Below, one piece after another: positions 37,547 to 44,492 of a stretch of 44,492 bases of DNA; the first letter of the stretch is position 1, and each line of letters begins with the position of its first letter. A model generated the notes under the pieces. The model did no database searches. It was given only the letters and a program-made list of their open reading frames with translations, and was not told the origin of the DNA. The position numbers and the translations under genes were made by a program. This DNA comes from an uncultured Pelagibacteraceae bacterium (GTDB lineage Bacteria > Pseudomonadota > Alphaproteobacteria > Pelagibacterales > Pelagibacteraceae): positions 22,501-66,992 of the forward strand of contig CACNCN010000005.1 in NCBI GenBank assembly GCA_902618975.1, written 5' to 3'.

Positions 37547-38768
37547 AGAAATAGATTTAAGCCTAAACCGAATAAAAAATCTTTGTAAAAAACTAGGAAA
37601 TCCTCAGGATAAAATTAATTGTATTCAGGTCTGTGGTACGAATGGAAAAGGTAGTACAATTTCATTTTTGAGATCAATACTTCGAGAAGCCAACTACAAA
37701 TGTAATATTTATACTTCACCTCATGTCAAAATTATAAATGAAAGGTACATATATAATGATGAAATGATAAGTGATAATAATCTTGCAGATTTGTTAACTG
37801 AAATCGAGGAAGTAAATAATGGTCAGCCACTTACATATTTCGAAGCATTAACTGCTGCATTTTTTCTTGGTTGTAAGGAATACAGCGATAATCTTGTAAT
37901 CGCTGAATTTGGTCTTTTTGGTAGAGGGGATGCAGTTAATATATTAAAAAAAAATATATGTAATATTGTTACCTCATGTAGTGAAGATCACTTAGATTGG
38001 TTGCCAAAAAATGAGAGAACAATTGAGAGAATAATTTACGAAAAAACATCAGCCTTACTCGATACAAATATAGTTATAGCAAAACAATCGTCTAATGAAA
38101 TAATAAGATTCATAAAAAATAACATATCTAAAAATAAAGCAAAAAAATATTTTTTTAATGAAGATTACAATTTTGTGTTAAAAGAAAATGACTTCTTTTA
38201 TTATGAGGATAAATACGGTGGTTTAAAAATTCCAAAACCTAAAATGAATGGTCAATTTCAGCTTGAAAACGCATCTACAGCAATTGCTGCTTTGAGGGTA
38301 TTAGAAAATATAAAAATAACTGATCAGAATATCTTTGATGGAATTAAAAAGGCAAATAATATTGCAAGGTTAGAGGAAATTAAGTCTGGCAAACTTAAAA
38401 ATTTAGTTAAAGACAACATGCTACTCATAGACTCATCACACAATCCTGGAGGATCTAAAGTTCTTAACGATTATCTTCAAACTTTAGATTGTAAAATACA
38501 CGTAATTATTGGAATGATGGCAAATAAAGATCATGAAAAATATATTAGTTATTTTAAAGATATTTCCTCTCTGACAACTATAGATATACCAAACCAACCA
38601 AATTCTATAAGTGGTAAAGATTTAAGAGAAAAGTTCAAGAATATACCTAACGTAAAGTATCAAACAAACATTGAGGAAGCTATCAAATCAGTAAACTTAG
38701 ATAGTGGAGATGTTTTGTTAATAACAGGGTCTCTATATTTGGCTGGGGAAGTTTTGAGTTTAAATTAA
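37497..38768 (+). CDS. folC: Folylpolyglutamate synthase / dihydrofolate synthase
   Basis: 423 aa. The ATP loop GTNGKGST is near residue 50, with YTSPHVKIINERYIYN and the Mur-ligase pattern SSHNPGGSKVL later. The start lies 50 nt inside accD. The overlapped residues LSRLQRLHPKEIDLSLNRI match the family N terminus, so the overlap is real. It makes dihydrofolate and adds glutamates. It ends the rpsA-to-folC run, sharing a TTAA stop palindrome with convergent trxA. Confidence 0.94.
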   Translation: MMRLQKILSRLQRLHPKEIDLSLNRIKNLCKKLGNPQDKINCIQVCGTNGKGSTISFLRSILREANYKCNIYTSPHVKIINERYIYNDEMISDNNLADLLTEIEEVNNGQPLTYFEALTAAFFLGCKEYSDNLVIAEFGLFGRGDAVNILKKNICNIVTSCSEDHLDWLPKNERTIERIIYEKTSALLDTNIVIAKQSSNEIIRFIKNNISKNKAKKYFFNEDYNFVLKENDFFYYEDKYGGLKIPKPKMNGQFQLENASTAIAALRVLENIKITDQNIFDGIKKANNIARLEEIKSGKLKNLVKDNMLLIDSSHNPGGSKVLNDYLQTLDCKIHVIIGMMANKDHEKYISYFKDISSLTTIDIPNQPNSISGKDLREKFKNIPNVKYQTNIEEAIKSVNLDSGDVLLITGSLYLAGEVLSLN

Positions 38769-39079
38769 AGATTTTCTTTTATCCAATCTTGAATATTCGA
38801 TTTCGTTGTTGCACCAACTTTAGTACTAGCAAGCTCTCCGTCTTTAAATAAAAGCATAGTCGGTATTCCTCTAACTCCAAATTTAGTTGGAGTATTTGGT
38901 TCCTCATCAATGTTGTGTTTCGCAACAATTACTTCTTTCATTTCATCTGAAATAGCTTCCAGATGAGGAGCTATCATCAGACATGGGTTGCACCAAGAAG
39001 CCCAAAAATCTGTTACTACAATTTTATTTTCTTTGATCATTTTTTCAAATGTTTCATCTGTTGATTTTACTGTTGGCAT
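38765..39079 (-). CDS. trxA: Thioredoxin
   Basis: 104 aa, the size of classical thioredoxin. The redox site is WCNPC (Cys30, Cys33), with Asn where Gly is usual. The cis-Pro is in VRGIPTMLLFKDG. The protein is cytosolic, with no signal peptide, and reduces protein disulfides. In many alphaproteobacteria addA/addB sit next to trxA and folC. Here an ExoI-like gene follows instead. Confidence 0.95.
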   Translation of the reverse strand: MPTVKSTDETFEKMIKENKIVVTDFWASWCNPCLMIAPHLEAISDEMKEVIVAKHNIDEEPNTPTKFGVRGIPTMLLFKDGELASTKVGATTKSNIQDWIKENL

Positions 39080-39145
39080 AGTTTCTATATATAAAAAAAA
39101 AAATTTAAATCAATATATTATTTATCTATTTTATTATTATCCACA

Positions 39146-40576
39146 TCACACATTCTCATATTTTTTTTGAATTGAGGTAACATACTCATTTAATTCGTCT
39201 AAAAATTTTAATTTTTCCACATCATTCTCGTTGGTATATTTATCTCTCAAAGTGTCTATCTCTGTAAAGCATGTTGGAATAGTCCACCATTTTTCTTTTC
39301 CTGTACTTAAAATTCGTTTAGCTATTCCCAATTGTATTGATTTTAACATATCTTTTGGCAAAACCTGTGGTGCTTCTTGATATATAATTTTCTTACCAAA
39401 GCCATGCAATCTTTCGTCCTCAAATTTTGATAATAATTTTAATTTATCCTTCCAATCTGCTGCGTGCCAAGCGGTAAACAAGGCAGTATCTTTATTTGAA
39501 GTAAATTTTGAATAAATACTTTCTTCTGCATATATGTCTTCCTGATTTTTCGATTGCTCCTTATCCTCGGCTATTTCTCTAAGTGCTGTTAGAATATTTT
39601 TTGAAAAATTTTCATTTCCTTTGATTATTTTTGATCTTTTATTTATTAATTCGATATCCATTGCACTATATGGTTCTGCTTGCATACCGTATTTTTTATC
39701 GAGAATTATTGGTGCCTTATTTGATCTAATCGTTCTTAAAAACTTGGGTGTTTTCTTCATCTCTGCTTTTAATTCGTTTATGGACATTTTTAGTAAAGGT
39801 TCTATGTCCACTCTTAAATCAACTGCTTGACCCCACTGATAAACTGGATGGATACAATATTTTGGGTGAAGGGGACTTACAAGATATAATCTACTTTTGC
39901 CGTAGAAGTACTCATTTAAAGTAAAAATATCCTCTTTTTTGATAATTGTCTCTGTTTCTATTTTATTTGCAGTTCTCAAAAAATCATTCCATGTATCTGG
40001 TTGTTTTCTTTTTATTAAACCAAGGACTTTAGCGGTCAAACTTGCATCAAAAAAAGCTGAATGAGCTCCAGCCGAGTCAAATCCATTCATCCTACTTAAT
40101 GACTCTAATTTGAATACCGGGTTATTTTTTTCATTTATTTCTGTCTCAAGTACATTTTGATCTACGGCATAGGCTGCTCTTGCAATATTAATACCATCAT
40201 GACGCTTATTTGGTGAAGCATTGGTAATATACGGATATCGAATTCCCTTAAAAAATTCTTTTCTCAACATTTCATCATCGAACCCTATATTGCTCCAGCC
40301 AAGAAAGCAGCAAGGAGTCCAACGTCTAAAAATTTTTTCTATCTCCCCCAACATTTGATAGTGACTTAAGTTTACCTGGGTTAGTTGCTTTATAGTTGTT
40401 TTGTTTACTATTAATGCCATTGCCTGAGGTATTTCACCCTCAGGTAATCTACATCTCAAATTAAATCTGTCTTTTTCTTTAAAATTTTCGTCAACTAATA
40501 TTCCTCCAATTTCAATTATGCTTCCAAAATCTGTGCTTGCACTTGAGCTTTCGATGTCCCATATAGCTAAATTCAT
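39146..40576 (-). CDS. Exodeoxyribonuclease I-like 3'-5' exonuclease
   Basis: 476 aa, the size of ExoI (SbcB). The DEDDh exonuclease domain has Asp7 and Glu9 (IWDIESS), Asp100/Asp101 (GWSNIGFDDEMLR) and His172 with Asp177 (GAHSAFFDASLTAKVL). The C-terminal half, about residues 200-475, has the ExoI pattern of LNEYFYGKSRLYLVSPLHP and later DWKDKLKLLSKFEDERL. It would degrade single-stranded DNA in repair or replication. The start has a good AAAGGA. The 118-nt gap upstream (40577-40694) shows nothing beyond AT-rich sequence. Confidence 0.85.
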   Translation of the reverse strand: MNLAIWDIESSSASTDFGSIIEIGGILVDENFKEKDRFNLRCRLPEGEIPQAMALIVNKTTIKQLTQVNLSHYQMLGEIEKIFRRWTPCCFLGWSNIGFDDEMLRKEFFKGIRYPYITNASPNKRHDGINIARAAYAVDQNVLETEINEKNNPVFKLESLSRMNGFDSAGAHSAFFDASLTAKVLGLIKRKQPDTWNDFLRTANKIETETIIKKEDIFTLNEYFYGKSRLYLVSPLHPKYCIHPVYQWGQAVDLRVDIEPLLKMSINELKAEMKKTPKFLRTIRSNKAPIILDKKYGMQAEPYSAMDIELINKRSKIIKGNENFSKNILTALREIAEDKEQSKNQEDIYAEESIYSKFTSNKDTALFTAWHAADWKDKLKLLSKFEDERLHGFGKKIIYQEAPQVLPKDMLKSIQLGIAKRILSTGKEKWWTIPTCFTEIDTLRDKYTNENDVEKLKFLDELNEYVTSIQKKYENV

Positions 40577-40694
40577 TTTAATCCTTTATTAGCTTTGTTT
40601 GAGGAATATTTGAAGTTTTAAAGAACTTAACTATTCGCATATAAACAATTAGCATTCAGTTAATATATCTCTTCTAATTAACATAAGTTTAAAG

Positions 40695-41384
40695 TCAAGC
40701 TGAATTCTTAAGTTCATTAAACATTTTTAATCTTCCAAGAAATAAATTTTGATACATTTGTAATTCTGGACCTTCGATTATGAAATCCTGAAACAAGTTA
40801 TCCACAGTACATAAAAGAATAATTCCAGATGTAATGTTCGTTTTATAGACAACATTGTGCGCTAATGTATAAGCCCCAAGTTGTAAAAAATAATCTTGTA
40901 TATAATCAGGTTTTTTAGGACGGTTAGCTTGTTTGAAATCAATAATGGTTTCGTTTCCCTTATAAATTCCAATAAGATCTGCAGTCCCAGCATATCTATC
41001 GTTTGGATTAATAAGTGTAGCTTCCATCCCATAGATCTCATCTAACTTTCCTTTGATGCCATTTTCTATTATTACCTTCGCCATATTTTTATACTGCTCA
41101 TTGCTCTCAAAAAAACTGTCGTTAACTCTACCTCTTAAATAATCTTCAATATAAGAGTGAAGAGAAGTCCCTCTTCTAGATGCATCAGTTTTAATTCTAT
41201 TAGCTTCTTTATACCCTACTCTTTGTTTCCATAACTCCAAAGATGCTTTGTCCTCTTCTGATTTTGTTAAACTTAATACGCTTGTTACACTTGGGTACTT
41301 CTCATCACCTAAAAGATATTTTCTCATTCCGTCTTCATTTGATCGTGAAGATTTTGGGTAATTGAACTTATTATTCCACTTCAT
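40695..41384 (-). CDS. PD-(D/E)XK exonuclease, MGME1/phage-recombination type
   Basis: 229 aa. The pattern matches the single-stranded-DNA exonucleases of the MGME1 group, also found in T4-like marine phages: YPSVTSVL followed by LWKQR near the start, RGTSLHSYIEDYL with His76, then Glu121 in GME, Asp136 in GTADLIG, the DxK pair Asp149 and Lys151 in IIDFKQ, and QLGAYT with Gln168 and Tyr172. It is likely a RecB-like nuclease acting on DNA ends. It lies 32 nt after rmuC in the same orientation. A phage origin is possible. Confidence 0.82.
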   Translation of the reverse strand: MKWNNKFNYPKSSRSNEDGMRKYLLGDEKYPSVTSVLSLTKSEEDKASLELWKQRVGYKEANRIKTDASRRGTSLHSYIEDYLRGRVNDSFFESNEQYKNMAKVIIENGIKGKLDEIYGMEATLINPNDRYAGTADLIGIYKGNETIIDFKQANRPKKPDYIQDYFLQLGAYTLAHNVVYKTNITSGIILLCTVDNLFQDFIIEGPELQMYQNLFLGRLKMFNELKNSA

Positions 41385-41416
41385 GAATTAGTTATATCAC
41401 CACCTTAATGAAAATA

Positions 41417-42490
41417 TTAATTGTTAATTTTTTTGTTAGGTTCTGGAAACTTTTCAATATTTTGATTTTTTGAAGCTAATTCAACTTGCTCGGGATCTTT
41501 TATATTTTCTAAAGTCCTAGATATTGATCTAGCATCTCTACCAAAGTCGTCTGTGACTTTCATTGCTTCCTCTAATTTCTTTCTCAACACTTTAATATTA
41601 TCAAAATGCTTTCCAAATCTTGAAGTGATAGTTTTTAAGTCTTCATGGATTTGGGTTGCATGTTTTTGAACTCGAAGTGTTTGAAATCCTAAATGGTAAG
41701 CTTGTATTATTGCACATAAAGTATTTGGTCCAGCTATAGTTACTTTGTATTTTTTTCTCAACTCCTCTAATAAAAGCTCCTTTGTCTTTGGATCTCTATA
41801 ACTTGAAAGCTCTGCATACAAACCTTCAATAGGAACATATACAATTGCAAAGTCTGTGCTTAAAGGAGGGTTTATATATTTTTCATTTACAGCTTTTGAT
41901 TTTACTCTAAATGCTGATGCTAGTGCTGATCTTGCATCGTTTAAACTTTCTTTATTGTTATTTTGAAATGCTTCATCTACAGCTTTATATTTTTCTATAG
42001 GCCAGTGACTGTCTATTGGACACAAAACATTATTTTGAAGTTTAATTGCAAATTCCACATGGTCTCTGGTCTCTTCTGGTTTCATTTTAGCATTTGCTAT
42101 ATAATGTGAGGCAGGTAGCAAATCTTCAAGTAAGTTTGCCAGTGAGAATTCGCTCAGTCCACCATATTGCTTAACTCCAGCAAGTATTCTACTGAAATCC
42201 GTTTGGCTTTGATTAATTTCCTCAACCTGTTTATTAAATACATCAATTTTTTCCTCAACTTTTGTCATCGTTTGTGCCATATCTCTGGTCACGTCTTTTG
42301 ACAAAGAATTAAAGGATGTGGTCATAGTACTTATAGAATTGTTTAAGCTTTCTTTAAGCTGGTTAATCTCATTTGTTTGGGTGTTGTCCTCTTTTTTATT
42401 TTTTTGACTTAATAAAATAAATATAACGACACCTAAAAGTACTAAGACTAAAATAATTAATATATTTCCAAAATCCATATTAAGCTGCAA
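41417..42490 (-). CDS. rmuC: DNA recombination protein RmuC
   Basis: 357 aa, short for RmuC. An N-terminal membrane helix (about 9-27) and a coiled-coil region (about 35-105) precede the nuclease-like RmuC domain. That domain has LANLLEDLLPASHY, VEFAIKL, LCPIDSHWPIEKY, FAIVYVPIEGLYAEL and GPNTLCAIIQAYHLGFQ. The family has a PD-(D/E)XK-related fold and is linked to limiting inversions and to processing of foreign DNA. Its start overlaps the end of vsr by 11 nt, tying it to the Vsr operon. Confidence 0.92.
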   Translation of the reverse strand: MQLNMDFGNILIILVLVLLGVVIFILLSQKNKKEDNTQTNEINQLKESLNNSISTMTTSFNSLSKDVTRDMAQTMTKVEEKIDVFNKQVEEINQSQTDFSRILAGVKQYGGLSEFSLANLLEDLLPASHYIANAKMKPEETRDHVEFAIKLQNNVLCPIDSHWPIEKYKAVDEAFQNNNKESLNDARSALASAFRVKSKAVNEKYINPPLSTDFAIVYVPIEGLYAELSSYRDPKTKELLLEELRKKYKVTIAGPNTLCAIIQAYHLGFQTLRVQKHATQIHEDLKTITSRFGKHFDNIKVLRKKLEEAMKVTDDFGRDARSISRTLENIKDPEQVELASKNQNIEKFPEPNKKINN

Positions 42491-42851
42491 TCATCCTTTC
42501 TAATTTATTGATGGTGTTTTTTAAGTCTTTTTTTTTTAAAGTACATTCCCATATATCGACGACTCGCCATCCCATTCTTAATAATTTTCTTTTATTTTGA
42601 AAGTCTCTTTTTTTGTTATTTTCAAGTTTATTTATCCAGTAACTAGTCCTTGTTTTTGGGATACTGCTTCTATTACAGCCATGATAGTGCCAATAACAGC
42701 CATGTATATTAATTATTGTATTATATTTAGGTAGGACAATATCAGGTTTTCCAGGAAGTTTTTTATCATGGATTTTGAATCTATATCCTTTTTTAAATAA
42801 TATTGTTCTTACAACTATCTCTGGTTTAGTATTTTTTTGAAAATTTTTCAT
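42480..42851 (-). CDS. vsr: Very short patch repair (Vsr) endonuclease, N-terminally short
   Basis: 123 aa. Every E. coli Vsr landmark falls at a constant offset of 14: Glu11 (Glu25), Asp37 (Asp51, in PGKPDIV), His50 (His64), Cys52, His55 (His69), His57, Cys59, and Cys103 (Cys117) in WEC. So the catalytic and zinc residues are intact, but the N-terminal helix is 14 residues shorter. A stop codon directly before the ATG shows that the gene cannot start earlier. Thr63 is Ile49. Vsr nicks T:G mismatches left by deaminated 5-methylcytosine. It overlaps its neighbours by 26 and 11 nt. No dcm is in view. Confidence 0.93.
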   Translation of the reverse strand: MKNFQKNTKPEIVVRTILFKKGYRFKIHDKKLPGKPDIVLPKYNTIINIHGCYWHYHGCNRSSIPKTRTSYWINKLENNKKRDFQNKRKLLRMGWRVVDIWECTLKKKDLKNTINKLERMIAA

Positions 42852-43545
42852 TTAATTTGTTTAAAATTTGATCTTTTGACATTCTATAAATGTCAAGATT
42901 TAGCTCTATTTGATAAAGTTCTTCTATAAAGTCTCTAAAGTCACCAACTTCACCTCTTTTATATGATTGTTCACCAGTTGTGTCTGATTTTTTTTTAAAA
43001 TAAAGCTGAGAATAGGCTTCAACTACACCTTTAGAACTAAACATAATTGGAGATTTGCTTATAGTTTCTAGTTCATCTGAATAATTATTAGTGGGTTTAT
43101 ATAATAAACATAGACTATCTTCTTTATACACATGATAAATTTCCCAAAGAGTTCTCGCTAATTGTCTTCTCCACTTTCCTTTTTCCTCAGATAAATATCT
43201 GTTTTTTTCATCACTTCCAGATCTTATGCCTGGAAAAAATGCAGTAAAATAAGCTGCCGATATCCAATTAAATAACCCTCTGTCCCATCTATATTTTTTA
43301 AGATCGATATTTGAAATTCTTTCATTTATATAAACCGCATAATCATAAGAATTAATAAATTTTTTTTTTAAATCTATTTCTTTAGAGTTTTTTACCTCAG
43401 ATGTTAATTTTATATCCTTTATTAAATGCAAAGGTACTTTAAAGTTTTTTGTTTTTTTTGACTTAAATTCTTTTTTCATTTCTATTACAAATTTTTTAAA
43501 TTTTAAATTGCCTTCTTCGTTAAAACTTCTAATTTTAATTTTCAT
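42826..43545 (-). CDS. Uncharacterised protein, resembles DUF6339
   Basis: 239 aa. No catalytic motif is recognisable. The central part has WDRGLFNWISAAYFTAFFPG (87-106), then RYL (116-118) and WRRQLARTLWEIY (125-137). This resembles the pattern D-GLW-W-ls-yF...-RYi...-yRhLlr-py-iY that I associate with DUF6339 proteins encoded beside Dcm, Vsr and Z1-domain genes. That memory is not firm. The C terminus is helical and basic. The gene overlaps vsr by 26 nt and the upstream unknown gene by 11 nt, so it very probably works with them. Confidence 0.6.
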   Translation of the reverse strand: MKIKIRSFNEEGNLKFKKFVIEMKKEFKSKKTKNFKVPLHLIKDIKLTSEVKNSKEIDLKKKFINSYDYAVYINERISNIDLKKYRWDRGLFNWISAAYFTAFFPGIRSGSDEKNRYLSEEKGKWRRQLARTLWEIYHVYKEDSLCLLYKPTNNYSDELETISKSPIMFSSKGVVEAYSQLYFKKKSDTTGEQSYKRGEVGDFRDFIEELYQIELNLDIYRMSKDQILNKLNEKFSKKY

Positions 43546-44446
43546 TTGTATCTACCTCAACTGTATCATCACTAGAATCTAATTTATTTTTTTCCTCTAA
43601 ATATTTTTCAATGAAGTCTTTTTCCGATATATATCCTTGTGTTGCATTATCAATAAACTCTTCTAAATCTAAATTATCATAAAAATCTTCCGCATCTGGT
43701 TTTTTAAAAATTTCAGATAAATCCTCCCAATTTTTCTGCTCATTATGAGTTTGAGCATATTTAAGTAATCTGTATTTATATTCATTATCTGGCTTAATTA
43801 TAGATTGTCTTAAAAGCTCTCCAAAACATTTGGAAAAGATGAGTGTTCTTATTCTCATATCTGAACTCATATCAGATTTTATCCCTAATTTTTTATTTAA
43901 GTAAATTACAGGCTGACCTAGATTTGGATCCTCAGTGTGAAATCCGCAAGTAAACAACTCTTCCATTTCTTTTTCATATGTGCCTATTAATGCAGATTTT
44001 ACAGGGACCTGTATTTTTTGAATTTCATCTTTTGTTTTTACCACAAATGGTCTGAAGCCCTCTGAAGTAGCAATATTTTTCTCTCCATTAACCATTATCA
44101 CTCTAAATCTAGCAGTTGAGGAGTCTATCTCATTTAAATTTCTGTCGATATTGCTCTCTTCTATTACTCTTTTTTTAAAAAAATCTATTCTATCAGTTAG
44201 TGGGGTCTCTAGGTTCCCCCATTGAATCTCTTTTCTATATGCATCTCTATATGCCTCTACAAATATTTTTATGTCTGAAAATTTAATTTCAGGAAAATTT
44301 TTTTTTACCTCTTTTTTTATTCTCTCCAGGTTATCTTGAAATACGTAAAATTTGTTATTTTGAGAAGAAGCGTATATTCTTATATCGCAATTATTTTCGT
44401 CATTACAAACTATATTTACTCGGTTAGTAAAATTTAGAAATGGCAT
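43535..44446 (-). CDS. Uncharacterised protein of the vsr operon
   Basis: 303 aa. I do not recognise a family. It has no signal peptide or membrane segment. Notable stretches are DIKIFVEAYRDAYRKEIQWG (about 57-76), EKEMEELFTCGFHTEDP followed by QPVIYLNKKLGI (about 158-190), and a strongly acidic, probably disordered C terminus. The start ATG has a good Shine-Dalgarno (AAAGGA 8-9 nt upstream) and lies 3 nt after the stop of another gene. It overlaps the DUF6339-like gene by 11 nt. By position it could be one of the undefined components of methylation-linked defence clusters. Confidence 0.65.
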   Translation of the reverse strand: MPFLNFTNRVNIVCNDENNCDIRIYASSQNNKFYVFQDNLERIKKEVKKNFPEIKFSDIKIFVEAYRDAYRKEIQWGNLETPLTDRIDFFKKRVIEESNIDRNLNEIDSSTARFRVIMVNGEKNIATSEGFRPFVVKTKDEIQKIQVPVKSALIGTYEKEMEELFTCGFHTEDPNLGQPVIYLNKKLGIKSDMSSDMRIRTLIFSKCFGELLRQSIIKPDNEYKYRLLKYAQTHNEQKNWEDLSEIFKKPDAEDFYDNLDLEEFIDNATQGYISEKDFIEKYLEEKNKLDSSDDTVEVDTNEN

Positions 44447-44449
44447 GAT

Positions 44450-44492
44450 TTATCCTTTAAGTTTCCTTGCTCTGACATCGAGGTCTTTTTTT
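44450..44492 (-). CDS. C-terminal end of an upstream gene (cut by right edge)
   Basis: On the minus strand, the last 13 codons of an open frame read KKDLDVRARKLKG and then TAA at 44450-44452, only 3 nt before the ATG of the 303-aa gene. The spacing and the shared direction show that the operon continues beyond the window. The fragment is too short to name. Confidence 0.5.
   Translation of the reverse strand, partial: KKDLDVRARKLKG

Overview
The window is AT-rich bacterial DNA that is almost entirely coding. It comes from an alphaproteobacterium of the SAR11 clade (Pelagibacterales). The evidence is the 16S rRNA gene at 1088-2563. The binding sites of two SAR11 FISH probes, as I remember them (441R at 2133-2154 and 542R), match exactly, and two others (152R, 732R) match with one mismatch. 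Low GC, GcrA, a CycM-like cytochrome c and alphaproteobacterial gene order (kdsB-pheA, dnaX-ybaB-recR, argD-argF beside gcrA, rpsA-ihfB-pyrF-trpF-trpB-trpA-accD-folC) agree. Genes abut or overlap by a few bases, as in streamlined genomes.

Layout. 1-2563: rRNA operon on the minus strand (16S, tRNA-Ile, tRNA-Ala, 5' part of 23S, which runs off the left edge), with a 16S processing stem. 2827-8726: M23 envelope peptidase, then a minus-strand operon lysC-ispG-prfA-prmC-DUF4167. 8794-17208: alternating genes ubiG, DUF1178, argJ, secA, accA, glcB. 17205-21477: minus-strand chain kdsB, pheA, SRP RNA (ffs), dnaX, ybaB, recR. 21554-26807: cycM-like cytochrome, ABC-2 permease-argD-argF, gcrA, a SHOCT protein and an NDUFA9-like protein. 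26856-31154: rnd-kdsD-lptC-lptB-aroA. 31275-38768: rpsA-ihfB-pyrF-trpF-trpB-trpA-accD-folC. 38765-44492, minus strand: trxA, then an accessory-looking nuclease region with an ExoI-like exonuclease, an MGME1-like PD-(D/E)XK nuclease, RmuC, Vsr, a DUF6339-like protein, an unrecognised 303-aa protein and the tail of a further gene.

Most of the window is housekeeping: translation and release-factor methylation, protein export, replication and repair, Kdo and LPS transport, arginine and aromatic amino acid synthesis, fatty acid initiation and the glyoxylate bypass. Two parts stand out. First, trpF-trpB-trpA-accD sit in the normal operon but encode unusually divergent enzymes. TrpB has Asp in place of the catalytic Glu109, and both partners of the known alpha-Asp56/beta-Lys167 inter-subunit salt bridge are replaced. 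AccD lacks the first CxxC of its zinc ribbon, while AccA at another locus has gained a C-terminal hydrophobic anchor. Second, the right edge carries a tightly overlapping operon (unknown - DUF6339-like - Vsr - RmuC) that looks like one end of a cytosine-methylation-linked defence or repair island whose remaining genes lie beyond the window.

No CRISPR array, insertion sequence, integrase or plasmid origin was seen. No gap without a gene exceeds 300 bases. The longest, 2564-2826, holds the rRNA leader and promoter.
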